Positions 1 to 8,752 of a DNA stretch of 64,000 nt are shown one piece after another. Where the stretch lies: assembly GCF_013393905.1 (NCBI RefSeq), contig NZ_CP040272.1, forward strand, positions 6,010,001-6,074,000, read 5' to 3'. Made by a program: the position numbers and the translations under genes. The notes below the pieces were generated by a model that was given only the letters and a program-made list of their open reading frames with translations, did not search any database and was not told the DNA's origin. This stretch comes from Nostoc sp. C052. GTDB lineage: Bacteria; Cyanobacteriota; Cyanobacteriia; Cyanobacteriales; Nostocaceae. The stretch's first letter is position 1; the number at the start of each line of letters is the position of its first letter.

Positions 1-245
1 GGCAATATCTCGTTGAAACTGAAGAATTTACAGCTTTAGAATTATGGCGGGCATTGAGTGCCAGTCCAGCAGAGTGTTTAGGGCAGAAAGTAAGTGCGAT
101 TCTACCTCATCAACCAGCAGAACTTACTTTATTTAATCCCCAGCAAACCTGGAAAGTCGAACGGAAGAGTCTTTATACACTTTCACAAAATACACCTTGG
201 TTAGGACAACAGTTAAAGGGTCGTGTTGTGCAAACTTGGTGCTGA
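1..245 (+). CDS. Dihydroorotase-like amidohydrolase, C-terminal end (partial)
   Basis: Only the last 80 or so residues lie in the window; the reading frame is open from base 3 to the TGA at 243-245. The visible part (ETEEFTALELWRALSASPAE, then a segment with QPAELTLFNP and a final NTPWLGQQLKGRVVQTW) matches my memory of the C-terminus of cyanobacterial dihydroorotase, where a composite beta-strand domain follows the metal-binding barrel. That enzyme closes carbamoyl-aspartate to dihydroorotate in pyrimidine synthesis. The metal-binding residues are upstream of the window, so catalytic competence cannot be judged. Another cyclic amidohydrolase such as allantoinase is possible but less likely. 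Confidence 0.72.
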   Translation, partial: QYLVETEEFTALELWRALSASPAECLGQKVSAILPHQPAELTLFNPQQTWKVERKSLYTLSQNTPWLGQQLKGRVVQTWC

Positions 246-414
246 AATAATTTGTAATTCGTAATGACGCCCTAAAAGCGTAGCTTGCTTCCCTGTAAGG
301 GTACACGGACTCGCTTTGCGCGTCGCTAACGTAATTTGTAAATCGTAATTCTACTTTTATGACTCCAGTAGAATAGAAATAAAGTTTATAATACATTACG
401 CTGATTAAGCAGAA
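246..414. repeat. Nostoc-type dispersed repeat upstream of miaB
   Basis: The gap holds a GC-rich island (about 270-335) with the pieces 'gcgtagcttgcttccc' and 'gactcgctttgcgcgtcgc', flanked by two 'gtaatttgta'-like boxes. The same vocabulary (gcg/cgt runs around tctcgtagag and cgctaacg) recurs in other gaps of this window, so I read it as a dispersed repeat and not a gene. The promoter of miaB should lie between it and base 421. Confidence 0.45.
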
Positions 415-420
415 TTGCCC

Positions 421-1788
421 ATGACCTCTTCTAAACGCCAATATCACATCACTACTTTCGGTTGTCAGATGAATAAAGCTGACTCAGAGCGCATGGCTGG
501 CGTCTTGGAAGAAATGGGCTTTGAGTGGTGTCAAGACCCAAATAACGCAGATGTAATTCTCTACAATACCTGCACAATTCGGGATAATGCGGAACAAAAA
601 GTATATTCTTACCTGGGCAGACAAGCAAAGCGCAAACATGAACAGCCAGATTTAACCCTCATCGTGGCTGGTTGTGTTGCCCAGCAAGAAGGAGAAGCGC
701 TGTTGCGGCGAGTGCCAGAATTAGATTTGGTAATGGGGCCACAACATGCCAACCGTCTGAAAGATTTGCTGGAGTCGGTGTTTGAAGGCAACCAAGTTGT
801 AGCAACTGAGCCAGTTCACATTATTGAAGATATTACCCAACCGCGACGAGATAGCAAAGTAACTGCTTGGGTAAATGTGATTTACGGCTGTAACGAACGC
901 TGTACCTATTGCGTAGTTCCCAATGTGCGAGGTGTCGAACAATCTCGCACACCGTCAGCTATTCGGGCTGAAATGGAAGAATTAGGACGGCAAGGTTACA
1001 AAGAAATTACTCTACTCGGTCAAAATATTGATGCTTACGGCAGAGATTTACCTGGAGTGACACCAGAAGGTCGGCATCTGAACAACTTTACAGATTTGCT
1101 TTATTACGTCCATGATGTGCCGGGTATTGAAAGGCTAAGATTTGCAACTAGTCACCCCCGTTATTTTACTGAGAGATTAATTCAGGCTTGTGCTGAATTG
1201 CCCAAGGTGTGCAAACACTTCCACATTCCCTTTCAATCTGGGGATAATGAACTTTTAAAGGCGATGGCACGGGGTTATACCCATGAGAAATATCGCCGGA
1301 TTATCGATACCATTCGGCGGTATATGCCAGATGCCTCCATTAGTGCCGATGCCATTGTCGGTTTTCCTGGGGAGACAGAAGCACAGTTTGAAAATACCCT
1401 CAAACTGGTGGAAGATATTGGCTTTGATATGTTGAATACGGCAGCATATTCGCCGCGTCCAGGGACACCAGCCGCTTTGTGGGATAATCAACTGAGTGAA
1501 GAAATAAAAAGCGATCGCCTCCAACGGCTCAATCATTTAGGAAACTTGAAAGTAGCAGAGCGATCGCAACGTTACTTTGGACGCATTGAAGAAGTTTTAG
1601 TAGAAGACCAAAATCCTAAGGATCAAAGCCAAGTGATGGGACGCACTGGTGGTAATCGTTTGACCTTTTTTAGTGGCAATATCAAAGAACTCCAAGGGCA
1701 ATTAGTGAAGGTAAAAATTACCGAAGTTCGCCCTTTTAGTTTGACGGGTGAACCAGTTGAAGTGAGGCAAACCGTTTTGCAGGCATAA
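421..1788 (+). CDS. miaB: tRNA (N6-isopentenyl adenosine(37)-C2)-methylthiotransferase MiaB
   Basis: A radical-SAM methylthiotransferase of 455 residues that adds the 2-methylthio group to i6A37 in tRNAs reading UNN codons. The N-terminal domain carries the three cysteines of the auxiliary 4Fe-4S cluster (TFGCQMNKADS, NTCTIRDNAEQK, VAGCVAQQEGE). The radical-SAM motif CNERCTYC is near residue 157, followed by glycine-rich SAM-binding strands (LLGQNIDAYG, IVGFPGE). A TRAM-like domain ends the protein (VLVEDQNPK to VKVKITEVRPFSLTG). I use the ATG at 421; a TTG two codons earlier is in frame but has no better ribosome site. Length and motif order are normal for the family. It stands alone, with repeats on both sides. 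Confidence 0.95.
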   Translation: MTSSKRQYHITTFGCQMNKADSERMAGVLEEMGFEWCQDPNNADVILYNTCTIRDNAEQKVYSYLGRQAKRKHEQPDLTLIVAGCVAQQEGEALLRRVPELDLVMGPQHANRLKDLLESVFEGNQVVATEPVHIIEDITQPRRDSKVTAWVNVIYGCNERCTYCVVPNVRGVEQSRTPSAIRAEMEELGRQGYKEITLLGQNIDAYGRDLPGVTPEGRHLNNFTDLLYYVHDVPGIERLRFATSHPRYFTERLIQACAELPKVCKHFHIPFQSGDNELLKAMARGYTHEKYRRIIDTIRRYMPDASISADAIVGFPGETEAQFENTLKLVEDIGFDMLNTAAYSPRPGTPAALWDNQLSEEIKSDRLQRLNHLGNLKVAERSQRYFGRIEEVLVEDQNPKDQSQVMGRTGGNRLTFFSGNIKELQGQLVKVKITEVRPFSLTGEPVEVRQTVLQA

Positions 1789-2232
1789 CTAGTTGAAATA
1801 CTTCTTTAAGATTGGCAAATATCCCTAGTAGTTTGCCAACCCAAAAATGCGCTTGTGAGGACTGGGGAAAGGGAAAAGGGTAAGAGATTTAAACCCCTTT
1901 TCCCTTACCCCGCCAAGTTCACTTGGCGAACTACTAGTACACCTAAAATAACGTGAATTCGATTGCTCATATAATATCTACCCAATTTGCTCAATCAAAA
2001 AACCTCTGAGAAGGTTTTACTACGCAAAACCGTCCCTCTCCGAGTTGGAGAGGGACAGACTGGAACTTTAGTTCAAGGCAGGGAGAGGTTCGTCGAACTC
2101 ACGTTAAAATATTAGTTGAAAAAGGGACTGGGGATTAGGGACTCTTTACTGGGAAAATTATTCAGGGATTCAGACCACTTTTTCCTTGTCACCAGTCCTA
2201 GTGCGATATGTTGATTCAGAAATGGCGTGTAA
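1789..2232. repeat. Intergenic repeats after miaB
   Basis: No gene is seen. Bases about 1864-1912 form an imperfect inverted repeat built of 'gggaaaaggg'-type and 'ccccttttccc' arms, which could act as a hairpin after miaB. Around 2000-2110 is a run typical of Nostoc intergenic DNA (ccgtccctctccgagttggagaggg, a short palindrome). The gap separates convergent genes, so structures here may end transcripts from both sides. Confidence 0.45.
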
Positions 2233-2886
2233 CTAGAGATTCTTGGTAGGTGCATTAATCACTCGTGCATCTACAACGTCTTGCGATACGTTCGGGACAA
2301 ACCAATTCACTTCGCCACTTTTCAAGATTTTAGTACCAGCTTGATTGAATTCAATCACCCCACTATCTGGATTTGTCTTCAAAACTAAGTTAGTTCCATT
2401 CGGAACCTTAATTACAAAACCACCCGGTAATTCTGTGCCTTGTTCATTTATTCCCACAGTCAAGGCTTTAGCGTCATTGGGTAGATAAACTCCCTTACAA
2501 TTCCATCGATCTTTAGTTGTCTGGCCATTACCCAGAAAATATAGTGCAGCCCCCTCAGAATATTCATCATCCTCAATATTTGGTTCTGGACCGTAGATGG
2601 CTAGAGTTTTTCCTGTTTGATTACTACATTGACCCCAGTCGATTCCTGACTCAAAAGCATATTGTTGCAACTCTAACTCGTTGATTTTCTGGTCGATTTG
2701 CTCTGGCGTATAGCCCTCTAATTGAGTTTGTGTTTTTTCCGCCGTTTTCAAATTATTCAATTGTTGAATCAGTGTTATGTAATCAGGGTTTTTGCTATAT
2801 TTCGGGCGATCGGCTAAGGAAGGTTCAGCAAATACTAAGCTTGCGAATAATACAACTACCATCAAAATGTATCTGAAGTTTTTCAT
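2233..2886 (-). CDS. Secreted protein of unknown function
   Basis: This 217-residue protein starts with a clear signal peptide: MKNFRYILMVVVLF, a hydrophobic core, then a likely cleavage after FAEPSLA (about residue 25). The mature part has a helical, glutamine-rich segment (residues 35-75, NNLKTAEKTQTQLEG, QIDQKINELELQQ), two cysteines (CSNQ and WNCKG) that could form a disulfide, and a beta-rich C-terminus. I do not recognise a family. It should be exported to the periplasm or thylakoid lumen. It is alone, convergent with miaB, with almost 1 kb of non-coding DNA upstream. Confidence 0.7.
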   Translation of the reverse strand: MKNFRYILMVVVLFASLVFAEPSLADRPKYSKNPDYITLIQQLNNLKTAEKTQTQLEGYTPEQIDQKINELELQQYAFESGIDWGQCSNQTGKTLAIYGPEPNIEDDEYSEGAALYFLGNGQTTKDRWNCKGVYLPNDAKALTVGINEQGTELPGGFVIKVPNGTNLVLKTNPDSGVIEFNQAGTKILKSGEVNWFVPNVSQDVVDARVINAPTKNL

Positions 2887-3866
2887 GTTTTTGTCCCAAT
2901 CTTTTACAAATTGCAGCCCATAGCTGGATATTTAAAGAGTATCGTCAATATTGTAACTAATGTTAAATATTGAATTTATGTAAAAAATGCCTGCAATAAT
3001 AATTCGGTTTTCTTGATCATAAATTTTAATTTTTACCCTATCATTTCAACTATATTTTGGAAGTATTACCTTTGGCTGATTTAATTTAATACACTTATTT
3101 TTTAAGTAAGGTTGTTACGTAAAATTCTCTAAATATGTTTTTATTAAGATTAAATTTGAATAACTTAGACGTTTGTATGTATTGATTTTTGCAAGCATTT
3201 AAGTGTTTACAGTGATCTTCATTGATGAAGATAAATTTGAAGTATTCCTATATGTTTAATTCCTGCACGCAATTTTATCTTTGTGAATAAAAAGTAAGAT
3301 TAGATTTTTACTAATACTTGATTCTAGGAAATACATCGGGTAGCATTAAATATATCTTTAGAAATACAACCAAAGATATATGCATTAAGTTAGAGATATA
3401 TTGATATCTGTAAGTATCAGTCAGAGACTAGTCAAGAAAAAATAAAATTTACTCAAAAAATATAACACATAATTCCCTATATCTCCATCGAGATATGCGC
3501 CATTGCAAAGGTCAAAACTTGCTTAATGAAAAAAAGTTATCCCATTATGGTTTAAAACTAGATTGTCTTTGCTTCTCGGAAGTGCTGGTGCAATCTCTTG
3601 CTGTAATTAATTGCACCTACGACAATACCAGTCTCTAGTATTGATTTAATCTTTACACTTTTATGAACTTAATGAGGCTTTTGAATGAGAAGTTAGGCAT
3701 TCAAGTTTCTTTTGGCTTCTGACTCTTAAATATCCAAGCATTAGGGTATGACACACGATTTAAACAGCTATATCTGTAGTCAGTAGTAAAAATATCGATT
3801 AAGTTTTAAATAATACAAAAAATATTTTGGCATCTTGATATACATGTAAAAAAAGAGGAATTAAAT
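2887..3866. other. AT-rich gap, no gene seen
   Basis: About 980 bases between two divergently transcribed genes, rich in A and T. No convincing open frame with a ribosome site was found on either strand. It must contain the promoters of the secreted protein (minus) and of the exporter (plus). Bases 3851-3859 (AAAAGAGGA) are the ribosome site of the exporter. Confidence 0.6.
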
Positions 3867-4703
3867 TTGACTACTTTAGAATTTTCATTACTTATTTGGA
3901 TTGGTTCATTTAGCGCTGGCTTCTTAGGGGCGCTAACTGGGCTAGGGGGTGGAGTAGTAATTGTTCCCTTATTAACTTCGGTATTTGGCGTTGATATTCG
4001 ATACGCCGTCGGTGCTTCACTTGTATCTGTAATCGCTACTTCTTTGGGTGCAGCATCTACTTATATTAAAAAAGGCTATACTAATTTGCGATTGGGAATG
4101 TTTTTAGAAGTAGCAACAACCATTGGTGCGATCGCAGGAGCAATGATCGCTACTTTTGTTTCTGTAAAAGCCCTAACTATCGTGCTAGCGATCGTCCTGA
4201 TTTATTCAGCATACCTTTCACAACGACCCAGAATAGAACACGCTGAAGATGAAGTAATAGATCCGATCGCAAATTATCTCAAACTGAATAGTAGTTATCC
4301 AACTCCAGAGGGAGTAATGTCTTACCAAGTTCATTCAGTACCAATGGGATTTGGTGTGATGTTAATAGCTGGGGTACTTTCCGGGTTACTTGGTATTGGT
4401 TCTGGGGGATTCAAGGTATTGGCGATGGATCAAACTATGCGTCTACCCTTCAAAGTTTCTACCACCACCAGCAATTTTATGATTGGCGTGACAGCAGCAG
4501 CATCAACTGGAGTTTACCTAGCACGAGGCTACATCGATCCAGGATTATCTATGCCGGTGATGTTGGGGGTATTACCTGGCGCTTTCTTAGGCGCACGAGT
4601 ATTGACAGGCGCTAAAACGCAGATTTTAAGAATTATCTTCAGTGTTGTGCTGGTGGTAATGGCTTTGAAGATGGTCTACAACAGTTTAATAGGGGGGCTG
4701 TAA
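3867..4703 (+). CDS. TSUP-family (TauE/SafE) membrane exporter
   Basis: A 278-residue inner-membrane protein with two related halves, as in the TauE/SafE (TSUP) family of sulfite, sulfonate and organosulfur carriers. The N-terminal half has the glycine-rich signature GFLGALTGLGGGVVIVP (about residues 18-34) and the C-terminal half its counterpart GVLSGLLGIGSGGFKVLAM (about 169-187). A hydrophilic loop (RPRIEHAEDEVIDP) separates them. Translation very likely starts at the TTG at 3867, because AGAGGA lies 7 bases upstream. It nearly abuts the next gene (one base between stop and ATG), and TSUP plus DUF1634 pairs are common, so the two probably form one transport unit. Substrate cannot be told from sequence. 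Confidence 0.88.
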   Translation: MTTLEFSLLIWIGSFSAGFLGALTGLGGGVVIVPLLTSVFGVDIRYAVGASLVSVIATSLGAASTYIKKGYTNLRLGMFLEVATTIGAIAGAMIATFVSVKALTIVLAIVLIYSAYLSQRPRIEHAEDEVIDPIANYLKLNSSYPTPEGVMSYQVHSVPMGFGVMLIAGVLSGLLGIGSGGFKVLAMDQTMRLPFKVSTTTSNFMIGVTAAASTGVYLARGYIDPGLSMPVMLGVLPGAFLGARVLTGAKTQILRIIFSVVLVVMALKMVYNSLIGGL

Positions 4704-4704
4704 A

Positions 4705-5283
4705 ATGTATAAATTTAATAATAGCTTTCGTTGGCCATTACTAGCACAACCAAATAGTGAAGTGGTTACACTAACTTTACCGCAAGAAGATCCAGACTCT
4801 AATATCGAAAAATTAAAAGAACAAAACACTAATACAGTAGCACAATTGCCTAATGAAGCTGAAATTGATGTTAACAATAACATCATCAAAACATTAAGCG
4901 AGCAGCAATTAGAATATTTGCTCAGTAACCTCATGAAATATGGAGTTTTGATAGCTAGTGCTGTGGTTTTATTAGGGGGTATACTCTACTTGATTAATCA
5001 CGGTGCTGAACCTGCGGAATATCGCTTTTTTCGAGGAGAACCATCGGAATTTCGCTCACCTGTAGGTGTAGTAAAAGTAGTTTTATCAAGTAGCAATGCC
5101 TATAGCGGGCTACGCCTACGCGGCATTATTCAACTCGGGCTGCTACTACTAATTGCGACTCCAATTTTGCGCGTTTTTATTTCCCTATTAACTTTTTTAC
5201 TACAGCGAGAATTTATTTATGTGATTGTTACTTTACTAGTAATGGCTAGTCTAACTTATAGTCTTGTCGGAGCATATTATTAG
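4705..5283 (+). CDS. DUF1634 membrane protein, partner of the TSUP exporter
   Basis: 192 residues. The first 65 are hydrophilic and appear specific to this protein; the rest matches the DUF1634 pattern: a membrane helix (YGVLIASAVVLLGGILYL, about residues 79-96), the polar stretch EYRFFRGEPSEFRSPVG, then the glycine/leucine motif RGIIQLGLLLLIATPILRV and a last helix ending SLVGAYY. DUF1634 genes are known neighbours of TauE/SafE transporters and the start codon overlaps the end of that gene, so translational coupling is likely. Its biochemical role is not established; a stabilising or regulatory subunit is an inference. Confidence 0.82.
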   Translation: MYKFNNSFRWPLLAQPNSEVVTLTLPQEDPDSNIEKLKEQNTNTVAQLPNEAEIDVNNNIIKTLSEQQLEYLLSNLMKYGVLIASAVVLLGGILYLINHGAEPAEYRFFRGEPSEFRSPVGVVKVVLSSSNAYSGLRLRGIIQLGLLLLIATPILRVFISLLTFLLQREFIYVIVTLLVMASLTYSLVGAYY

Positions 5284-5289
5284 TAATAT

Positions 5290-5331
5290 AAGGGTTAAAG
5301 GACTAAACTCAATATTTCCCCCTTAACCCTT
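5290..5331. terminator. Candidate bidirectional terminator between convergent genes
   Basis: An inverted repeat AAGGGTTAA (5290-5298) and TTAACCCTT (5323-5331) lies between the stop codons of the DUF1634 gene (plus) and the small membrane protein gene (minus). The 24-base loop is long and no strong T-run follows, so this is a modest candidate. Confidence 0.4.
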
Positions 5332-5365
5332 GATCTGACGCCAGGAATAAATTTTTCTGACTGAT

Positions 5366-5638
5366 TTATGAACCTTGCAAAAGCTCGTTAATTGAACCTA
5401 CGCTCTGTTTTATTTGTTCTGTCAGAGAAGTTCTTAATAAATCCAGATTTCCGACTGAAAAATTGAGCAATCCCAAAGCATATAATAGACTCGAAGTCCC
5501 AATAATTAGGGCCAAAAGTCTGCCAAAAAAACCAGGATTGATTTCAATAAAAGCTAATTTAGATTTCCCGATTACAGCAATTGTTATAAAAACAATTCCT
5601 GCTATTAAAAAGTTGCTATTTGGAGTTAAGTCTGTCAT
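5366..5638 (-). CDS. Small two-helix membrane protein, unknown
   Basis: A 90-residue protein with two predicted membrane helices (FLIAGIVFITIAVIG, about residues 10-24, and LLALIIGTSSLLYALGLL, about 42-59) and a polar C-terminal tail (LRTSLTEQIKQSVGSINELL) that is probably amphipathic. I do not recognise a family. It is convergent with the exporter pair. Codon use looks normal for the window. Confidence 0.55.
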   Translation of the reverse strand: MTDLTPNSNFLIAGIVFITIAVIGKSKLAFIEINPGFFGRLLALIIGTSSLLYALGLLNFSVGNLDLLRTSLTEQIKQSVGSINELLQGS

Positions 5639-5960
5639 TTTCCGATTAAGATGCCTCAGTAATTTTATTGTAGCTATTATTAGTTCAAATTTCTGCCCAT
5701 GCTATATGTAAGAATATAAAAATTTTGCTACTCCACATCTACCTACTCCCAAAGGAAGAAAGCTCTGGCTATTGTAGTATCGGTGTTGGATATCATCGTG
5801 TGCTATAATCGGATCAAGATATATTCTAATTTTAAAACTTATTGAGCGATAAATAAATGTTGATTGTCTCAATAGTGTATCAAATTTTATATTTTACTCA
5901 GGTTTCCTAAATAGCGTGTAATCGGAATCAAAGTCCCCCAATTTATAGAGCGATACAGTT

Positions 5961-6048
5961 CAGATAAGCCCAAAACATTTGTATAGACGGCGATTTATCG
6001 CGTCTATAAAACCCAAAATTGTTGCCAGTAGCCCTTAACCCAAGCGTA
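5961..6048 (+). repeat. Dispersed 88-bp repeat, copy 1
   Basis: This segment, beginning cagataagccca and ending cttaacccaagcgtatt, recurs at 38051-38137 with about five mismatches. Its centre is a palindrome-like core (agacggcgatttatcgcgtct). Its last 17 to 19 bases (ccttaacccaagcgtatt) also occur alone near 17718 and 53862. The rest of the gap 5639-6310 is AT-rich and I see no gene there. Confidence 0.75.
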
Positions 6049-6310
6049 TTGATTTATAGAGAGATTTGGGGGGATATAGAATATTTTGCTACCAATAAGA
6101 AGACTTTTCAAACATTTTATCTAGTTTAAATCAGATATTCTCAAGTTGCATTTGATTTAAACCTCAATTCTACTTTTTATTATTTTGCTGAGACTGTGCA
6201 ATTATAAGGCTTTCAGCATTAAAAATCGAAAATATTATAACTCCTGATACTAGACTTTAATTTAGTTTATATATTAAACTACACTAAGATCAGAGGAATA
6301 GTGGATTTTT

Positions 6311-6772
6311 ATGGAAAGCGTCCAAAACGTTAGTCAAGAATTGAATCTAACAGAAGACACAGAGCTAGAGAAGGTGCAACCGTCTAATCCAAAAGAGTTC
6401 AAAAAAGATATTTTCAAAAAACTCAGAGGTGGATTTTTAATAGTACTGGGATATTTATTGTCACCACTATGTTGGTGGAATGACTTACTATTTAATCTGC
6501 CAATAGCTTATGGTTTTGGGTATGTATGTAGTTTCTTTTCACCAAAATTACTTCTACCTGCTTCAATTATCGGATACTGGCTCTCTAATATTGTGGGGAT
6601 TTTATTGATGCAGTTTGGTTCTAAGGAAATTTTTCAAAAAGAACCTCAAGAGCATAATCTCAAAAAAGAATTATTCACAGGTCTAATTTCCTCAACAGTT
6701 TATACGCTGTTGATCGTACTATTGATCCAGTTGAAGATTCTTGATGTACCTATTTTATTCTCCAACAGTTAA
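6311..6772 (+). CDS. Membrane protein of unknown function
   Basis: 153 residues. An acidic N-terminal tail (residues 1-35) is followed by a basic patch (EFKKDIFKKLRGG) and three or four hydrophobic segments (GFLIVLGYLLSPLCWW; LPIAYGFGYVCSFF; LLPASIIGYWLSNIVGILLM; and TVYTLLIVLLIQL near the C-terminus). The WWNDLLFNLPIAYGFG segment looks conserved, but I cannot name a family. 'AGAGGAATAGTGG' sits just upstream of the ATG and can serve as ribosome site. A strong terminator hairpin follows the gene. Confidence 0.65.
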   Translation: MESVQNVSQELNLTEDTELEKVQPSNPKEFKKDIFKKLRGGFLIVLGYLLSPLCWWNDLLFNLPIAYGFGYVCSFFSPKLLLPASIIGYWLSNIVGILLMQFGSKEIFQKEPQEHNLKKELFTGLISSTVYTLLIVLLIQLKILDVPILFSNS

Positions 6773-6804
6773 TTTAGTTGATTGCTTTTTTAGAAGGGTA
6801 TGGG

Positions 6805-6841
6805 TTGTAGGAGCATACTAATGTGCGCTCCTACAATTTTT
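6805..6841 (+). terminator. Intrinsic terminator of the 6311-6772 gene
   Basis: A perfect 10-bp stem, TTGTAGGAGC (6805-6814) with GCTCCTACAA (6827-6836), closes a 12-base loop and is followed at once by TTTTT (6837-6841). It starts 33 bases after the stop codon. This is a textbook rho-independent terminator. Confidence 0.8.
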
Positions 6842-6893
6842 CTGTAGCAAATATATCAATTTGTGCATGAGTTACGAACAACGAAGATTACTT

Positions 6894-7697
6894 TCAATTA
6901 AATTTTAAAAGTTCACTTAAATTCAAGAATTTTGGAGACTCTTTACTGACAATTAATGGTAGCTTCCCATTCCATTTTTCGATTGCTTGCCTTTGCAGAA
7001 TTTCTGGAGTTAAACCATCACGTAATAATCTGTTTGCCTCAGCCTCACCTTTAGCTAAATTAACTTTAGCCTCAGCCTGTCTTGTTGCTTTCAGTGCGAT
7101 AAACTCTGCTCGTTTTGCTTCTTGTTCAGCAATCTGCTTCGCCTCTACCGCCTCATCAAATCGTTCTGAAAAATGAACATGAACTAGAGAAATATCATCA
7201 ACTGCAACATGATAGCTACCCAGTCGTGTGGATAATGCCTCATCTACTCCACTTTTGACTTCTCCTCGTTTAGTAATAATTTCTTCAGCAGTATACTTTG
7301 CTATGACTGCTTTTATTACTTCTTCTACTGCTGGGTTAATAATCCGAATGACTACATTTTGCTCATCTCCAATTTCTTGAAAAATAACATTTACTTCCTG
7401 CGGAATAATATGCCAATTAAGAGCGACATCAGCGAAAACATTTTGTAAATCTTTGGAAGAAGCCTCAGCCGAAATTTCTTGTTTTTGGACTCGAATACTC
7501 AACTTTTTCACGGTGTTGACTACAGGAATAATTAAGTGGAGTCCTTCTCCTAATATTTGGTTTTGTACTTCGCCAAATTTCATCAATACGCCGCGTTCAC
7601 CTGCATTGACAATCACACAAGGCGTCAGGAAGAGAGTTATCAGGAACAAAAGAGCAGTTAGTTTACCAGCACTGTTAAAAGTTGTAATTTTTCTCAT
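6894..7697 (-). CDS. Prohibitin-family (SPFH/Band 7) protein
   Basis: 267 residues from the ATG at 7697 (a start 12 codons upstream is possible but gives an unusual polar extension before the membrane anchor). An N-terminal hydrophobic anchor (LTALLFLITLFLTPCVIV) is followed by the Band 7/SPFH domain (GERGVLMKFGEVQN, GLHLIIPVVNTVKKLSIRVQ), with the prohibitin-typical IVHFSE-like segment (VHVHFSERFDEAVEAKQIAE) leading into a charged coiled coil (QEAKRAEF to LAKGEAEANRLL). Such proteins make ring-shaped scaffolds on cytoplasmic or thylakoid membranes. It is monocistronic, with no protease partner next to it. Confidence 0.88.
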   Translation of the reverse strand: MRKITTFNSAGKLTALLFLITLFLTPCVIVNAGERGVLMKFGEVQNQILGEGLHLIIPVVNTVKKLSIRVQKQEISAEASSKDLQNVFADVALNWHIIPQEVNVIFQEIGDEQNVVIRIINPAVEEVIKAVIAKYTAEEIITKRGEVKSGVDEALSTRLGSYHVAVDDISLVHVHFSERFDEAVEAKQIAEQEAKRAEFIALKATRQAEAKVNLAKGEAEANRLLRDGLTPEILQRQAIEKWNGKLPLIVSKESPKFLNLSELLKFN

Positions 7698-7825
7698 CTG
7701 TATGAAATATATATGTGTATGGCATAAAGACACATATTTATGAGTTATGAGCTTCTTCCTGTCATGCTCTTACAACTTTGACTCTAAGTCAATTTCTATG
7801 TCACTCTAGCCAAGGTAACAAATAA

Positions 7826-7849
7826 CGCTTCTCATTCAAATGAGAAGCG
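7826..7849 (-). terminator. Hairpin downstream of the Nudix/ADP-ribosylglycohydrolase pair
   Basis: CGCTTCTCAT (7826-7835) pairs perfectly with ATGAGAAGCG (7840-7849) around the loop TCAA. Read on the minus strand it follows the ADP-ribosylglycohydrolase gene by about 50 bases and is trailed by TTATTTGTT, so it may terminate that operon. Confidence 0.5.
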
Positions 7850-7900
7850 CTAAGTAGGTAGATGTAATTAAATGTCATCTCAAAGGGCTAGACGCGATGA

Positions 7901-8740
7901 CTACGAGTTTTTGACTAAACTCATTAGCTGCTTATCTAGTTGGATGAGGTAATCTCTACCGTAAGCTCCATTCTCTAACCCTATGACAAGATGATCGGGA
8001 ATGTCTTGAGTAATTTCTTCGCTACAAGAACCAGCAGCTAGAGCGATCGCACCTACGGTATCCACATCCCCGGTAAAAGCGATACAATCTTGTAAAAGTT
8101 CGCTCATAGTGTCATTTCGCATCACCGCAGTAATCGCGGCTCTAACACTCATCCAGCCTTTGGACTTTACCTTACCTTCCCACGGTTTAGACCATTCACC
8201 AGATACATAACCTTCTAGAAATAGTCCTAATTTGCGCTTTGCTCCCAGTCGATAGATAAAATAATGTGACATTAAGGCAGCTGCAACGGCAGCATTAATC
8301 CCATCGGGTGTATTGTGGGTAATTGCGGCTTGAATTGTTGCCGCCTCAATGACTTTTTCTGGTGTCGGATAGATGCCAATGGGTGCTGCACGCATCGCCC
8401 CACCGCTTTTGTCACTATCAGGGTTAATTTTCGTTAAAAACTCTTCCCCATCCTGAATTTCTCCCAGAAAATGGTAGAAATTTCTAGAATAACCCTCTCT
8501 CTCATCACGCTTGAAGGCTCTAACAAAACTATCGGCTAAAACTTCTGGCGTCCACGGTGTTTGAGCAACAATCACTTCTGCAATGGCAATGCTCATCTGG
8601 GTGTCATCAGTATAGCTGCCAGGAATGAGTCGAAAACGCGGATGTTCGACGTATCGACTCAAGTCGTTGTTAACGATCATCTCATCTGCGTATTCAAAGC
8701 CTGCACCGTAAGCATCTGCGATCGCTAACTCTAGCAGCAT
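7901..8740 (-). CDS. ADP-ribosylglycohydrolase family protein
   Basis: 279 residues. The fold is marked by the two dimetal-binding signatures: SYTDDTQMSIAIAE near residue 42 (the DDTQM pair of aspartates) and FTGDVDTVGAIALAAGS near residue 228 (D-x-D-T-x-G-A). Family members (ARH/DraG) remove ADP-ribose from proteins or other acceptors, or act as crystallin-like hydrolases. The N-terminus (MLLELAIADAYGAGFEYADE) keeps the usual G-D/Y-A-G region but is short. It starts 12 bases after the Nudix gene, so both are on one transcript: one enzyme can release ADP-ribose, the other can hydrolyse it. The exact acceptor is unknown. Confidence 0.85.
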   Translation of the reverse strand: MLLELAIADAYGAGFEYADEMIVNNDLSRYVEHPRFRLIPGSYTDDTQMSIAIAEVIVAQTPWTPEVLADSFVRAFKRDEREGYSRNFYHFLGEIQDGEEFLTKINPDSDKSGGAMRAAPIGIYPTPEKVIEAATIQAAITHNTPDGINAAVAAALMSHYFIYRLGAKRKLGLFLEGYVSGEWSKPWEGKVKSKGWMSVRAAITAVMRNDTMSELLQDCIAFTGDVDTVGAIALAAGSCSEEITQDIPDHLVIGLENGAYGRDYLIQLDKQLMSLVKNS

Positions 8741-8752
8741 AAGGAAAGAGTA

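Noticed and set aside
133..447. Open frame of 104 codons on the minus strand
   Set aside because: It overlaps the end of the dihydroorotase gene and the start of miaB, has no ribosome site and follows repeat sequence.
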